A stretch of 22,108 bases of DNA from Flavobacteriales bacterium (GTDB lineage: Bacteria; Bacteroidota; Bacteroidia; Flavobacteriales_F; PHOS-HE28), in NCBI GenBank assembly GCA_016713865.1, contig JADJOG010000010.1, forward strand, positions 1-22,108, written 5' to 3'. Positions 1-7,787 of this stretch are shown one piece after another; within the stretch, counting starts at the first letter, position 1; every line of letters begins with the position of its first letter. The notes beneath the pieces were generated by a model. The model did not search any database. It was not told where the DNA came from and worked only from the letters and a program-made list of their open reading frames with translations. The position numbers and the translations under genes were made by a program.

Positions 1-29
1 CTGCTTCGCGTATCAACCGCCACTTTCAT

Positions 30-570
30 GAAGAATACCCTGCTCGTTTAACGCTGGCACTTGCCGCGACCCACTCACCAGCTTTCCAAGCGCAATACCC
101 CGCAGACAACCGCGCCCAAACCCGCCGAAGAATCCTATCGGGCAGGTGAGCTGCGCCTACCGCGGAGGCGATCATGCCACGGCCATTCTGCTTTTCAGCC
201 AAGTGCTCGAATTGAACCTGAACATGTGAATGCCTTTCTGAATCGTAGGTTTCTGCCATTCGATTCAGCACAGCTTATGAATCCGCCGGTCGCTGATTTC
301 AGCGCGGTCATCGAAAGGAAGCCCGATCACACCTGGGCCTACACAAGCCGCGTGCAGCGCGCTTGCAAACCCAACCGCCACCAGGAGGCCATCGCTGATT
401 TCGATCGCGCGACCGTCTCTTGACGCGCGCATTTCCGAAGCTTCATAACAACCGGGCGCAAGGTCGGAAAGCACTCGATGAGGTTGGCGCCTGCTCCGAT
501 TGGGGCACCAGCAAGCGCATGGGCAATGGCGAGGCCTTGATCATCCTTGAAAACAACCTGATGCAAATGA
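30..570 (+). CDS. Secreted TPR-repeat protein (frameshifted)
   Basis: I recognise this as a tetratricopeptide-repeat protein by joining frames. A signal-peptide-like start at 30 (MKNTLLV, then LTLALAATHSPAF in another frame) is followed by TPR helices: HATAILLFSQVLELN at about 170-210, FSAVIERKPDHTWAYTSR at about 298-352, and HQEAIADFDRA at about 380-412. The last helix (GACSDW, then NGEALIILENN) is typical of the C-terminus of short Bacteroidota TPR proteins. At least four indels are needed. TPR proteins of this kind act as protein-interaction scaffolds, here probably in the periplasm; the partner is unknown. The likely stop (TGA at 568) overlaps the next gene's ATG, so the two may be cotranscribed. 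The family is fairly sure, the exact ends are not. Confidence 0.55.
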
Positions 571-1032
571 TGCGAGCGATACCGTTCACCGCTGCGATTT
601 CAGTAGCTGGCATGTGCCTTGGCCAAGACCAGAGCTTATGCGGATTGCCTGTTGAAGACCCTTGCCGCTGGGGCGCCCCATGCGAGCATTGCCAGAGCTA
701 CGTCGATGGCTTCTAAGCGCGACTTCAGCGGGACTTTCCAGGTGGAATTCAAGAACGCTCGTCAGCATGGCTTATCGAGGTGAAGGTGGCCATGCAAGAG
801 AAGAACGGAACGTGGCGCGCCTTTCCTGTGCGGGCGCTCGGTCTCGATGAGCGCATCGAAGCATTCGCTTGCGAAGGAAGCGGTGCAATTTTATTGGGTG
901 CGGCGCGCCAACGATACCGAGATCACTCTCCCCACGGACCCGGGGATCATCCGCGTGTACACCACGCGCCGATCCGCGGAACGATCTCTCAAACGAGGGG
1001 TTGGAGTCATCCGGCCCGTCGCGCTTTTTTGA
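567..1032 (+). CDS. Secreted hypothetical protein (frameshifted)
   Basis: I do not recognise the family. The start (ATG at 567 or 570) gives a clear signal peptide, MRAIPFTAAISVAGMCLGQD, so the product is probably periplasmic or outer-membrane associated. Readable segments after that are EVKVAMQEKNGTWRAFPVRA and LDERIEAFACEG at about 781-885, then FYWVRRANDTEITLPTD at about 892-942 in another frame. They look like beta-rich sequence of one continuous protein. At least two or three indels separate them. The end is uncertain; the last frame closes at 1032. It follows the TPR gene with an ATGA-type overlap, which suggests an operon. Confidence 0.4.
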
Positions 1033-1109
1033 ACGCTAGCCTGTTCATGCGCGATGACGCTTCGGCGTCGAGCGAATGAGAGACAACAAGATTTTGGGCA
1101 ATGCGCGCT

Positions 1110-1511
1110 ATGCCCAGCAAGCGGTTCCATATCGACTCGACTGCACCGAGACCTCTCCGCAAATCGACCTGGACCCTGGATCAGGGCGTGCTCGAATTGG
1201 TGGGCCGGTCGTTGCCGAGCATTCCAGAGAACTTTACTGGCGCGTACCGTTGGCCTGATGAGTACCTCCAGGAGCCGAAGGGGCAGACTACCGTGAATAT
1301 GCGCCTTGACTATTTAGACACTAGTTCGAGCAAGCACCTTTACAACATCTTCCAACGTCTGAATGCCGTGAATGAGCGCGGACAGCAAGTGCAGGTGAAT
1401 TGGCAATTACGAGGCTGGCGATGAGAGACGGCCGAGACCGGGTATGACTACGAGAGCCTGTTCCGCATGTGACTTCCGCTTCGTCGAGGTGGAAGAGCTG
1501 TTCTGGAACAC
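1110..1511 (+). CDS. SiaC-family regulatory phosphoprotein (DUF1987), copy 1
   Basis: Joined frames give a full SiaC-like domain: KRFHIDSTA and PQIDLDP near the start, DQGVLELVGRSLP, YRWPDEYLQEPK, MRLDYLDTSSSKHLYNIFQR at about 1300-1359, then VNERGQQVQVNW, DYESLFRM and DFRFVEVEEL at the end. SiaC proteins are small cytoplasmic partners whose activity is switched by Ser/Thr phosphorylation by SiaB-type kinases and reversed by PP2C-type phosphatases; in Pseudomonas they control a diguanylate cyclase. The family position I would expect to be phosphorylated lies in DTSSSK, so a Thr is present here. No SiaB or phosphatase is visible in this window. Indels fall at about 1150-1175, 1410-1440 and 1465. 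The exact stop is unclear. A paralog lies at 4535. Confidence 0.75.
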
Positions 1512-1703
1512 CTCATCGGATTCAATTCAACTTTCGATAAAGGCGCGACTGACTCTTTTGGTCTCGTTTTCGGCTGCATTACGGAATTTTCGTCATCCCG
1601 CGTCTGCATCAGAGCGACAGAATGTCGGGGCCCGCTCCATCGGCATCCACATTGACCGATGCGAGGCATGAGCCACTGCAACACCCCAAAACACAAGCAC
1701 GCC

Positions 1704-2147
1704 ATGACGATCGCGAAGTACCGTCCTCTGGAATGATGAATTCTTCAATGGCCTGGTGAGTGAAATCTTCGGCCACGATATCGGCTACCTGCTCAAGCCA
1801 CGACAAAGCGGAAGCGCCAACTGCTGGCAGTGAACATCATCGAGCAGGCCGACGCCTATTTGCTCCAGTTGGTCGCAACCGGGTTCAGCAAAGGAGACCT
1901 GAAGCTGGAAGCATCGAATCCGGAACGCTCACCATCTCCGGTGAACGGGAGAAGTTCGAATTGGAGCGAGAATGAGCGCTTCACCCGGCGTGAATTCAAC
2001 GCTGGATCTTTCGCCCGTAGTTTCCGTTTGCCTGACTCAGTGAACGTAGACGGAATCTCGGCTGAGTTGCTGAACGGCATTCTTCAGGTTCGCATTCCGA
2101 AAGCTGATGCGGCCAGCCCGAAAGCACGTGAAATCAGCATCGGTTGA
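1704..2147 (+). CDS. Hsp20/alpha-crystallin small heat-shock protein
   Basis: The start MTIAKYRP is followed, after an indel at about 1730, by WNDEFFNGLVSEIFG, the usual N-terminal arm of Bacteroidota Hsp20 proteins. The alpha-crystallin domain then reads VNIIEQADAYLLQLVATGFS, KGDLKLEA, GTLTISGERE, ENERFTRREFNAGSFARSF, RLPDSVNVDGISAELLNGIL and QVRIPKA. GFSKGDLKLEA and LNGILQVRIPKA are the conserved beta strands of the domain. Total length near 147 residues fits the family. These proteins form cytoplasmic oligomers that hold unfolding proteins without ATP. Three indels (about 1730, 1820 and 1915-1970) break the frame; the 3' half from 1978 is open to the stop at 2145-2147. Neighbours (SiaC, universal stress protein) fit a stress island. 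Confidence 0.85.
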
Positions 2148-2245
2148 AGCCAGATGCCGCAAGAACGAAGGCCCCGTGTTCAGCCTTTGTTCTTGCAACC
2201 CCTGTGAGGAATTCAGCGTACAGCATCGATCAATTCCAGTCCAGC

Positions 2246-2411
2246 ATGAAGCGCGTACCTGTAGCCTACTATCAAGAAGTGCGCCGACAAGATCAGCCAC
2301 GCCGATCGAGCCACGTTCCGAAAGGAACTACGGAAGGGCATTCGTGGGCGATTGCTTCCGGAAGAGCGGGAGGAGCTGAAGCAATGGTTCCGGATTATCC
2401 TGCGTTTGTAG
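2246..2411 (+). CDS. Small charged hypothetical protein (uncertain)
   Basis: The reading MKRVPVAYYQEV continues after one indel at about 2281 as ADKISHADRATFRKELRKG and LLPEEREELKQWFRIIL, closing at TAG 2409-2411. The second part looks like a genuine charged amphipathic helix rather than random translation, which is why I list it. I do not recognise a family, and the product would be only about 54 residues. Upstream codons in the same frame (YSIDQFQSS) may extend it. It follows the Hsp20 gene on the same strand. Low confidence. Confidence 0.25.
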
Positions 2412-3240
2412 GCCCGCGCTCCATGTGGAGCTGCAGCGCACAAGCGCTAGTTGAAGTAACGGCTGTTCCAGGATTCCTTGCTGAACTGGCCGAAGAAGGC
2501 GAACCATCCGGAACAGGTGAACCCGCTCAGTACCATCGATATCCAGAAAAGGAAAAAGCGCGGCTGCCGTTCATGAGAGGTATGTCCATTATCACTGCCG
2601 GAATAGCGATTCAGGTAACGTGATTGTTAGAAGGATGGCGGGCCATCGGCATCGTGGCCGCCAGATGCAACGGTTTCCTAACCGGCCGAAAGGCAATGGA
2701 ACGCATCCAACCTTATCGTTGCCCCACTTCGAAACTGGGTAATACCGCCCTTCGCCGAGCGGAAGGAAAAGAAAGGGTCCACTTCGCTGTCGCAAAGCTT
2801 GAATTGGGCCGGATGGAGCCATCAGGCGGTAGCTCGATACAGGGTTGGCCAAATCGCTAGCTTCAAGCCTCCTGATGGCTGTAGAACCGCGCTTCCAGGA
2901 ATGGCGCCTTCGAGCCAGCAGCCAGCGTGAGGAATCGGAGGCGGTACTTGATGCAAAGCGCTGCGGATGGACCTCGATGGAATACACGCGCCACGGCTCC
3001 GGTTCGTTCTGGAAGGCACAGGCTCGTGCCCCTTTGAAGGGCGCACCGCATGGCGTACTTGGTCGTCCTTGCGTTGTTCGTCGGCCAGCATTTCATGCAC
3101 CCGTGCAGGAAATCGGCCTGACCTGGAGCACTTGCTCCAATCGCTCACGTTCTGTCTTCGCGCTCAAGGGAACATTCAATCACGTGAGCAACGCTGAACC
3201 CATGCGATCCGTTCACTGTGCATCACATGCCTTCTTCTGC
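2412..3240. other. Unresolved stretch, probably frameshift-broken coding DNA
   Basis: No single frame gives a recognisable protein. Protein-like pieces appear on the minus strand: KTERERLEQVLQ (about 3157-3122), HEMLADEQRKDDQ (about 3096-3058), AFQNEPEPWRVYSIEVHPQR (about 3016-2957) and GEGRYYPVSKWGNDKVGC (about 2755-2702), each in a frame that changes from piece to piece. This pattern matches the broken genes on either side, so a minus-strand gene downstream of the DUF1883 gene is the best guess. On the plus strand, NWPKKANHPEQVNPLSTIDI at about 2486-2545 is also protein-like. I cannot name a function and saw no structural RNA signature. Confidence 0.3.
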
Positions 3241-3241
3241 C

Positions 3242-3603
3242 TCAGGAAGTTGAGCCGGCTCCCTCCTCCTCTGAAGCCTCGGCCAATCGGACATGTTCCG
3301 GAGCGTCAGCCGCAACAGATGAGCGTACGGTACGGTTCGGTGGAAGCACTGCGCACTGGGCATTCACTTCGACCGGGTTCCGGAACGATCCTTTCTCCAC
3401 CACCACGTTCCAGACCGTTTCGAACGGCACCACGAAACGGACCGGGGATTCCTCGAAAGTCCACCGTGGTAAGTGTAGGTCTTAAGGAGCTTGTAGTTCT
3501 TGTAATCGTTGCCTGTCATGAATCTCACTCTGGTGGCCACACATCGATGTGTACCCGACGATCTCCTTCTTCTCTGAGTTCGAAGGTCTTGCAGGAATTT
3601 CAT
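3242..3603 (-). CDS. DUF1883 domain protein with acidic tail (frameshifted)
   Basis: Joined minus-strand frames read MKFL, KTFELRE, DRRVHIDVWPPE, RFMTGNDYKNYKLLKTYTYH-GG, FEESPVRFVVPFETVWNVVV and SFRNPVEVNAQ. The pattern Y-x-GG, then SPVR, then VP and W-x-VVVEKG, then V-x-A is that of the DUF1883 beta domain, a small domain of unknown function sometimes linked to TIR or stress proteins. A short tail rich in Glu and Ala follows (EHVRLAEASEEEGAGSTS). Three or four indels are needed. The start lies 18 bases below the stop of the universal stress protein gene on the same strand, so they are likely cotranscribed. The alternative start or end is uncertain by tens of bases. Confidence 0.55.
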
Positions 3604-3621
3604 GCTGCTTGCGGCCTGGGG

Positions 3622-4445
3622 CTAAGATAGAGGGCCTTCTAGAGCTTCACGCTGAGTGATCGGGAAGTTGGTGTGGTTCACGATGTCTTCGGTAAGGCTG
3701 CCATTCACGACTTGGAAGAAGCCTTTCGGCCGTGGGTAGCCATGGCTTATCATGTCCGCATCGATGCCGCGCGCGAAATTGAGGATGCCCTCCTCGATGC
3801 TGAGAGGTCGCCATACCGTCGCCGTGAATTTCCTCAGCTCGTGGCGTTCGAGGAAGGCATCGATAGCCTGATGGCTCTCCTCGCTGCGCTCGAAGGACTT
3901 GGGGTGTCCACCTTCAACAAGTGCACCTTTCGGGTCCCAGATTCCAGTATGGGCCTGAAGGATTCGAACTTCTCCACATCGACCACTGGGAGTTTCGACG
4001 CGTACACGATGTCATCGACGCGCATATCCTCGATCCGGTGCTTGATCACGAGTACGGGCATGGGTGCCGAGCGCACGATCCGCTGGGTGTTGGAACCGAC
4101 GATGCCACGCAATCCATCCGCGCAAGGCGCGAACCCCCATCACGATCAGGTCGGCCTGGGCGATGCGCTCTGGGGCTGCGGTATATCTCCGTAAGGCCTA
4201 GTTGGCGGCATGAATCGCTTCATCTCGAGACCTTGCATGAAAAGGCAGCTCCGGTACACGATCGAGCTTCGCCTCGAGATCGTCGCGCAACCGCTGATTC
4301 TCCGGATGGAAATCGGTCATCTGCTCATACACATGCACCACGTCGATGCAGGCTCCAGTGCGCTGCGCGATTGAAGCGGCCACACGGAGCGCGTCTGTGG
4401 CGCAATCGGAGAAGTCGTAGGAACAACAATGGTCCTGACGCTCAT
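3622..4445 (-). CDS. Two-domain universal stress protein (UspA family)
   Basis: The start MSVRTIVVPT is followed, after one indel at about 4415, by DFSDCATDALRVAASIAQRT and GACIDVVHVYEQMTDFHPEN, the first UspA strand and helix plus the VHVYE strand. After further indels, QADLIVMG and GIVGSNTQRIVRSAPMPVLV give the ATP-loop and C-terminal strand of domain 1. A second, shorter domain ends in GIDADMISHGYPRPKGFFQ and SLTEDIVNHTNFPI. A length near 274 residues matches the tandem-Usp proteins common in Bacteroidota. These are cytoplasmic nucleotide-binding stress proteins; the exact role is unknown. Indels lie at about 4415, 4225, 4190, 4140 and 3905. A TATCTTTC element lies 26 bases before the start. 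Confidence 0.85.
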
Positions 4446-4471
4446 GGCTCGTCCGGGTTGGTTTGGCCGGA

Positions 4472-4479
4472 GAAAGATA
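4472..4479 (-). promoter_or_regulatory. Putative -7 element TATCTTTC of the Usp gene
   Basis: On the minus strand TATCTTTC lies 26 bases upstream of the universal stress protein ATG. It matches the Bacteroidota -7 consensus TAnnTTTG at all but the last base. No clear -33 TTG is visible. Confidence 0.35.
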
Positions 4480-4534
4480 AACGCTCCGTCCGTTGTTGCT
4501 CCACCATCGGACCAGCCGTCTAAATTGCGCGGCC

Positions 4535-4927
4535 ATGGCGAACGCCCCTCTCCCTTTCCGGCTGGATGGCACACCGAAAACTCCGCATATGGAACTGCGC
4601 GGCGATAGCGGGACCCTGACCATTGCCGGATGCTCCATTCCGGAGAAGGCTGACCGGGTCTTCCAACCCCTGCATGAGGCAATTGAACGTTACGCCGCAC
4701 CTGCAGCCAAAACGGTTGTGCGAATCGCGCTCACCTACTTCAATTCAAGCTCGGCAAAGTGCTTACTGGACGTGCTCAAGCGATTCGAAGACCTGCATGC
4801 GGCGGGGGCAACAAAAGTCACCCTCGAATGGGTGCATGGCCCGGACGACTGGACATGAAGGAAGCCGGTGAGGATTACCGCAGCCTGCTCGAATTCCCCC
4901 GTGAAACTCGTCGAGGATATCCTCTAG
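4535..4927 (+). CDS. SiaC-family regulatory phosphoprotein (DUF1987), copy 2
   Basis: From the ATG at 4535 one frame is open to 4858 and shows the SiaC domain: LDGTPKTPHMELRGDSGTLT, AGCSIPEKADRVFQPLHEAI, RIALTYFNSSSAKCLLDVLK, RFEDLHAAGATKVTLEWVHG. After an indel at about 4850 it continues MKEAGEDYRSLLEFP, and after another at about 4900 it ends PVKLVEDIL with stop TAG 4925-4927. This is the normal SiaC length, near 130 residues. The putative phosphosite segment reads FNSSSAK, so the Thr of copy 1 is replaced by Ser. The gene is divergent from the universal stress protein, with about 89 bases between starts. Its stop overlaps the stop of the convergent gene. Confidence 0.8.
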
Positions 4928-5664
4928 CGGTTGGGGAACGCCTCCATCCACTCACGCTCGCTGATGGTAATGCCATCGCGGAAGTGGATACCTGCCCCAA
5001 GGATGCGTCACTTTGCGATAGATGGTGAGCACTCCCTGCGCACGAACCGGGTGCTCCAACACTACCGCACGGCCTTCGATGAACGAGCGCTCTTCTAGAC
5101 CATCCGTCAAGTGCTCTTCAGTTCCGGCTGAGACACCCCTTTCAATCGGAACCGCATGCGTACGATTCGTGCCATGCGCCTGCTTTGATTCGGGATTCGC
5201 TGGAGTCGGATCCGCCCGGCTGGCGGAACCGCCCCCTTGCTCTCATTCGGCACCGGCAGTCTTCTAGAACGACAATCGCTGGCTCAACAACTCGCTCGAC
5301 CATTGGCGGTGCAGGCGGTGCAGGCTGCTCGGGCTGCTTTTGTCCTTCTTGCTGCTTTGATAGATGAGCCTGGAGGTCTTGGATCTTGACTTTCGGATAC
5401 ACGTTCAAGGGCCTCAGCTTGCGAGCTTCCTGGTACTTTGCCAGGCCTCCTCGAAGCGCTGTCCTTGGAAAAGGGCGTCAGCCTCACCATCACCGCATTG
5501 AAGGCGATGTCGTTCCGCGCATCTTCCTGCTCCTTCTTCGCTAGCCGATTCCGCTCTTTCGCGCTGAGGCCGGCGAACTCTGGTGTCAGGCTGCTATCGG
5601 TCTGCGCAAACAATCCGGCCGAAATGGCAAGACCCAGGAGTGCTGTGAAAAGGCGAACCCTCAT
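4924..5664 (-). CDS. Secreted TPR-like protein with proline-rich linker (frameshifted)
   Basis: The start at 5664 gives a clean signal peptide, MRVRLFTALLGLAISAGLFA, then a charged helix (GLSAKERNRLAKKEQEDARN). A TPR-like hairpin follows across indels: ADALFQGQRFEEAW, then NVYPKVKIQDLQAHLSKQ. Next come a Pro/Gln-rich linker (PEQPAPPAPP) and a C-terminal part reading FIEGRAVVLEHPVRAQGVLT, IYRKVTHPWG and FRDGITISEREWMEAFPNR. The pattern YPK-x-KI after a TPR helix is common in Bacteroidota envelope proteins. The location is probably periplasmic or outer membrane; the function is unknown. About four indels are needed over 741 bases. The gene converges on the second SiaC gene. Confidence 0.5.
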
Positions 5665-5673
5665 TCTCGATGG

Positions 5674-5681
5674 CGAAACTA
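5674..5681 (-). promoter_or_regulatory. Putative -7 element TAGTTTCG
   Basis: TAGTTTCG on the minus strand lies 9 bases before the start of the secreted TPR-like gene at 5664. It resembles the Bacteroidota -7 consensus TAnnTTTG. The short distance would give a very short leader. Confidence 0.3.
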
Positions 5682-5692
5682 CCCCTGCTTGA

Positions 5693-5749
5693 CGGCTGCG
5701 GATCTATTGAAGCAGCCGGGTTTCAGCAATGCCCGGTTGATACGGCTGC
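5693..5749. promoter_or_regulatory. Competing inverted repeats in a divergent intergenic region
   Basis: CGGCTGC (5693-5699), GCAGCCG (5712-5718) and CGGCTGC (5743-5749) are exact complements in alternation, so the middle copy can pair with either neighbour. A third hairpin, CCGGG (5716-5720) with CCCGG (5732-5736), overlaps the middle copy. The structures are mutually exclusive. The segment lies between divergent genes starting at 5664 and 5862. Function is not known; it may be an operator, an attenuator-like element or chance in G+C-rich DNA. Confidence 0.35.
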
Positions 5750-5861
5750 ATTGGGCGTGCGGTTCCTGTGAGGCAGAACGCTGCCGAATACCTTTCGGCC
5801 CCCAAACGCACGATACTGGCCTCTTGATTCGTTGAAAACCAGGGCAAACGTCCCCAATACC

Positions 5862-6682
5862 ATGCGACACTTCGCTGCCGTGATCATGTTGGCTGGCCTG
5901 ATGGCTTGCCAAACGGACCCTAAACAGTCACCCGAATACGCTCAGCTCAGCGAGGACGCAGAGCGTGCCAACGCCAAGGTCTCTGAACGCGACTCAACGC
6001 TGAACATGCTGTTCGGCACAATGAACCGCATCAACGAGAACCTGCGCACCATACGCGCCAAGCAAGGGCAGATGCTGGACCCCGAAATGGCGCGGAAGGC
6101 CCCGACATCGAGCAGCGGATGATGGGGCACTTGACGAGCATCGACGGACTGCTCTCGGAGAACAAGTTTGATACGCCCGGCTGCGCAAGCGGCCAAGGCC
6201 TCTGCCGCCACCGTTTTCAGGTGGAAAAGACCATTGCTGGTCTGGAACAAGGCATCAAAGAGAAGGATGTCGAGATTGCCGGATTGAAGGAGCAGCTGGC
6301 AAGCACCAACAGCAGCTTGCAGCGCTTATCCGAGATGTACAGGGACAAGAGTCAATTGAGCGACATGCAGCGCATGGACCCTGAACACCGCCTATTACGC
6401 CATCGGAACGAACAAAGAACTGCGCGCGAATGGCGTGCTGGCCAAGAAGGCGGCGTCATCGGCATCGGTTCGGTGAACAAGCTGAACACGGACAACCTGC
6501 CGAAGGACTACTTCACCCGCATCGATATCACGCGCACCATGGAGATACCGCTTGCGGCCAAAGCCAAGCTCGCCACCACACACCCTGCAGGCAGTTATCG
6601 AATCGATGGCGATAAGCTGGCGATCACCGACCCCAATCTGTTCTGGAGCGTGAGCAAGTATCTGGTTGTGGTGGTTGAATGA
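5862..6682 (+). CDS. Cbp1-family coiled-coil lipoprotein (collagen-binding adhesin-like)
   Basis: The start MRHFAAVIMLAGLMACQTDP is a lipoprotein signal with lipobox LMAC; Cys follows the Met-Ala pair. A long coiled coil comes next (ERDSTLNMLFGTMNRINENL, IEQRMMGHLTSIDGLLSENK, IAGLEQGIKEKDVEIAGLKE, LASTNSSLQRLSEMYRDKSQ). The C-terminal domain reads LNTAYYAIGTNKELRANGVL, GVIGIGSVNKLNTDNLPKDY, FTRIDITRTMEIPLAAKAKL, THPAGSYRIDGDKLAITDP and FWSVSKYLVVVVE. That C-terminal pattern is the one I know from Bacteroidota proteins annotated as Cbp1 family; collagen binding itself is not shown by sequence. Indels lie at about 6100, 6175-6210, 6375 and 6450. It would sit as a membrane-anchored envelope protein. 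Confidence 0.7.
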
Positions 6683-6764
6683 TCGCGGCGTAGCGCATCG
6701 CACGCGCGGCAACATGCCGGAGGCCACCTTGAGCCAAGGGGCGAAGCGGCCGATGTGATCGCGG

Positions 6765-6772
6765 TACCTTCG
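6765..6772 (+). promoter_or_regulatory. Putative -7 element TACCTTCG
   Basis: TACCTTCG lies only 4 bases before the ATG at 6777. If it is a -7 element, transcription would begin at about the start codon, giving a leaderless message or implying a start further downstream. No -33 TTG at the usual distance. Confidence 0.25.
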
Positions 6773-6776
6773 CACG

Positions 6777-7184
6777 ATGCGCCTGCAATACCCGGCTAAG
6801 GTCCTGTCTCGCTTGGGGCGAAGCCATCAGCGGCAATGCCGCCTTGCGCGATTGGCTTACCACCAACGGATATCCAGAGCTAGGCATATTCACCTTCGCG
6901 CTGCGGAATAAGGCCGATGCGCGCAAGTGGCTGATGGAGAACGGTCACCCGCACTTGATGGCGGTGATCAATGGGATCGAGGGCAAAGCAGGCCCTGGAT
7001 TGGCTCGAACGCAATGGCATGAATGTCTTGAAACAGGTGGCCCTCGCTGCCGACAGCGACAGTGACGCCGTTCAATTGGCTTCTGGCCAACGGACACCGC
7101 GACCTGGCCATGCTGAGCCACAAGATGCACGCCGTGAAACAAGCGATTGAAGACGATAACAACGACCCGCACAAGTACAAGTGA
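6777..7184 (+). CDS. Conserved small cytoplasmic hypothetical protein (frameshifted)
   Basis: No named domain. Joined frames read MRLQYPAKV, LAWGEAISGNAALRDWL, TNGYPELGIFTFALRNKADA, RKWLMENGHPHLMAVINGIE, ALDWLERNGMNVLKQVALAA, DSDAVQWLLANGHRDLAMLS and QAIEDDNNDPHKYK. The repeated unit WL-x2-NG-(Y/H)-x-x-L appears three or four times, about every 35 residues, so this is a short helical-repeat protein. No signal peptide is visible. I recall similar unnamed proteins in Flavobacteriales. Indels lie at about 6805, 6990 and 7060. It converges with the CPBP protease gene, with the likely stops only a few bases apart. Confidence 0.55.
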
Positions 7185-7186
7185 AC

Positions 7187-7744
7187 TCAGCGTGTTCGCC
7201 TTCGCCAATGACGGACCAAGCGACCATTAATGCCAGATCAAAGGCCGCATGAGCGATCATTGGCGCAACCAAGCCGTGCTCGCGCGCGTGCCAGCCGACA
7301 GCGCATGATGCCTGTGATCAGTAAGCCATAGGTGAGCAATCGTCGGTCTCGCGGACCCAGATACCCGTGCAGCGCGACGAAGAGCATGGCCGTCAGCGGA
7401 TCCTAGCCAGTGCTGAACGCCCATGAAGAGCAACTCCTCTCCTATTCCGCACAAACAGACCAGGATCTGAACCGGTTTCCCCGGCATCAATGGCCTATGA
7501 TATCCGCATAACGATCGAGCAGCGGCTCCATCCAGCGCGATGCGACCACCGCCCAGGCGAGCATTGCCATGATGACACCGGAGAACAGCCCAATAACGGC
7601 TTGCTCAATGAAATCGCCTTTGCCAAGAACCGCGACTCCCAACGGCCTGTCCTGCACGAACTTCATCAGGCAAAGTCCGCCACCGCCCATGACCGCTAAG
7701 GTGGCCAATGAGAGCAGTACCGCATACCGAGGCGCGCACTGCAT
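7187..7744 (-). CDS. CPBP-family intramembrane protease (frameshifted)
   Basis: Joined minus-strand frames give a polytopic membrane protein: AVLLSLATLAVMGGGGLCLM, GLFSGVIMAMLAWAVVASRW, then QILVCLCGIGEELLFMGVQ, TAMLFVALHGYLGPRDRR, LLTYGLLITGIM and HGLVAPMIAHAAFDLALMVA. The CPBP (Abi) family is defined by an EExxxR motif, an FxxxH motif and an HxxxD/N-type motif; EELLF, FVALH and HAAFD fit. The Arg of EExxxR is Met here (ATG where AGG would give Arg), possibly a base error. Family members cleave within membranes or process prenylated or secreted peptides; the substrate is unknown. The start at 7744 is a guess. Indels lie at about 7490, 7395 and 7290. It lies just downstream of the T9SS cargo gene on the same strand. 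Confidence 0.7.
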
Positions 7745-7787
7745 GCCAGACCTGGTTAGCCTGAGCTGATCAATCGCCTTGGGAGCC

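Noticed and set aside
1010..1032. T run at about 1024-1029 as a rho-independent terminator
   Set aside because: No stable G+C-rich stem directly precedes it that I can pair by eye.
2845..3630. Long plus-strand open frame of about 260 residues
   Set aside because: The translation is rich in Arg, Ser and Pro with no motif, and its right half lies antisense to the DUF1883 gene, whose motifs are clear on the minus strand.
3921..4523. Plus-strand open frame of 200 residues
   Set aside because: It is antisense to the universal stress protein gene and has the Arg/His-rich composition of a shadow frame.
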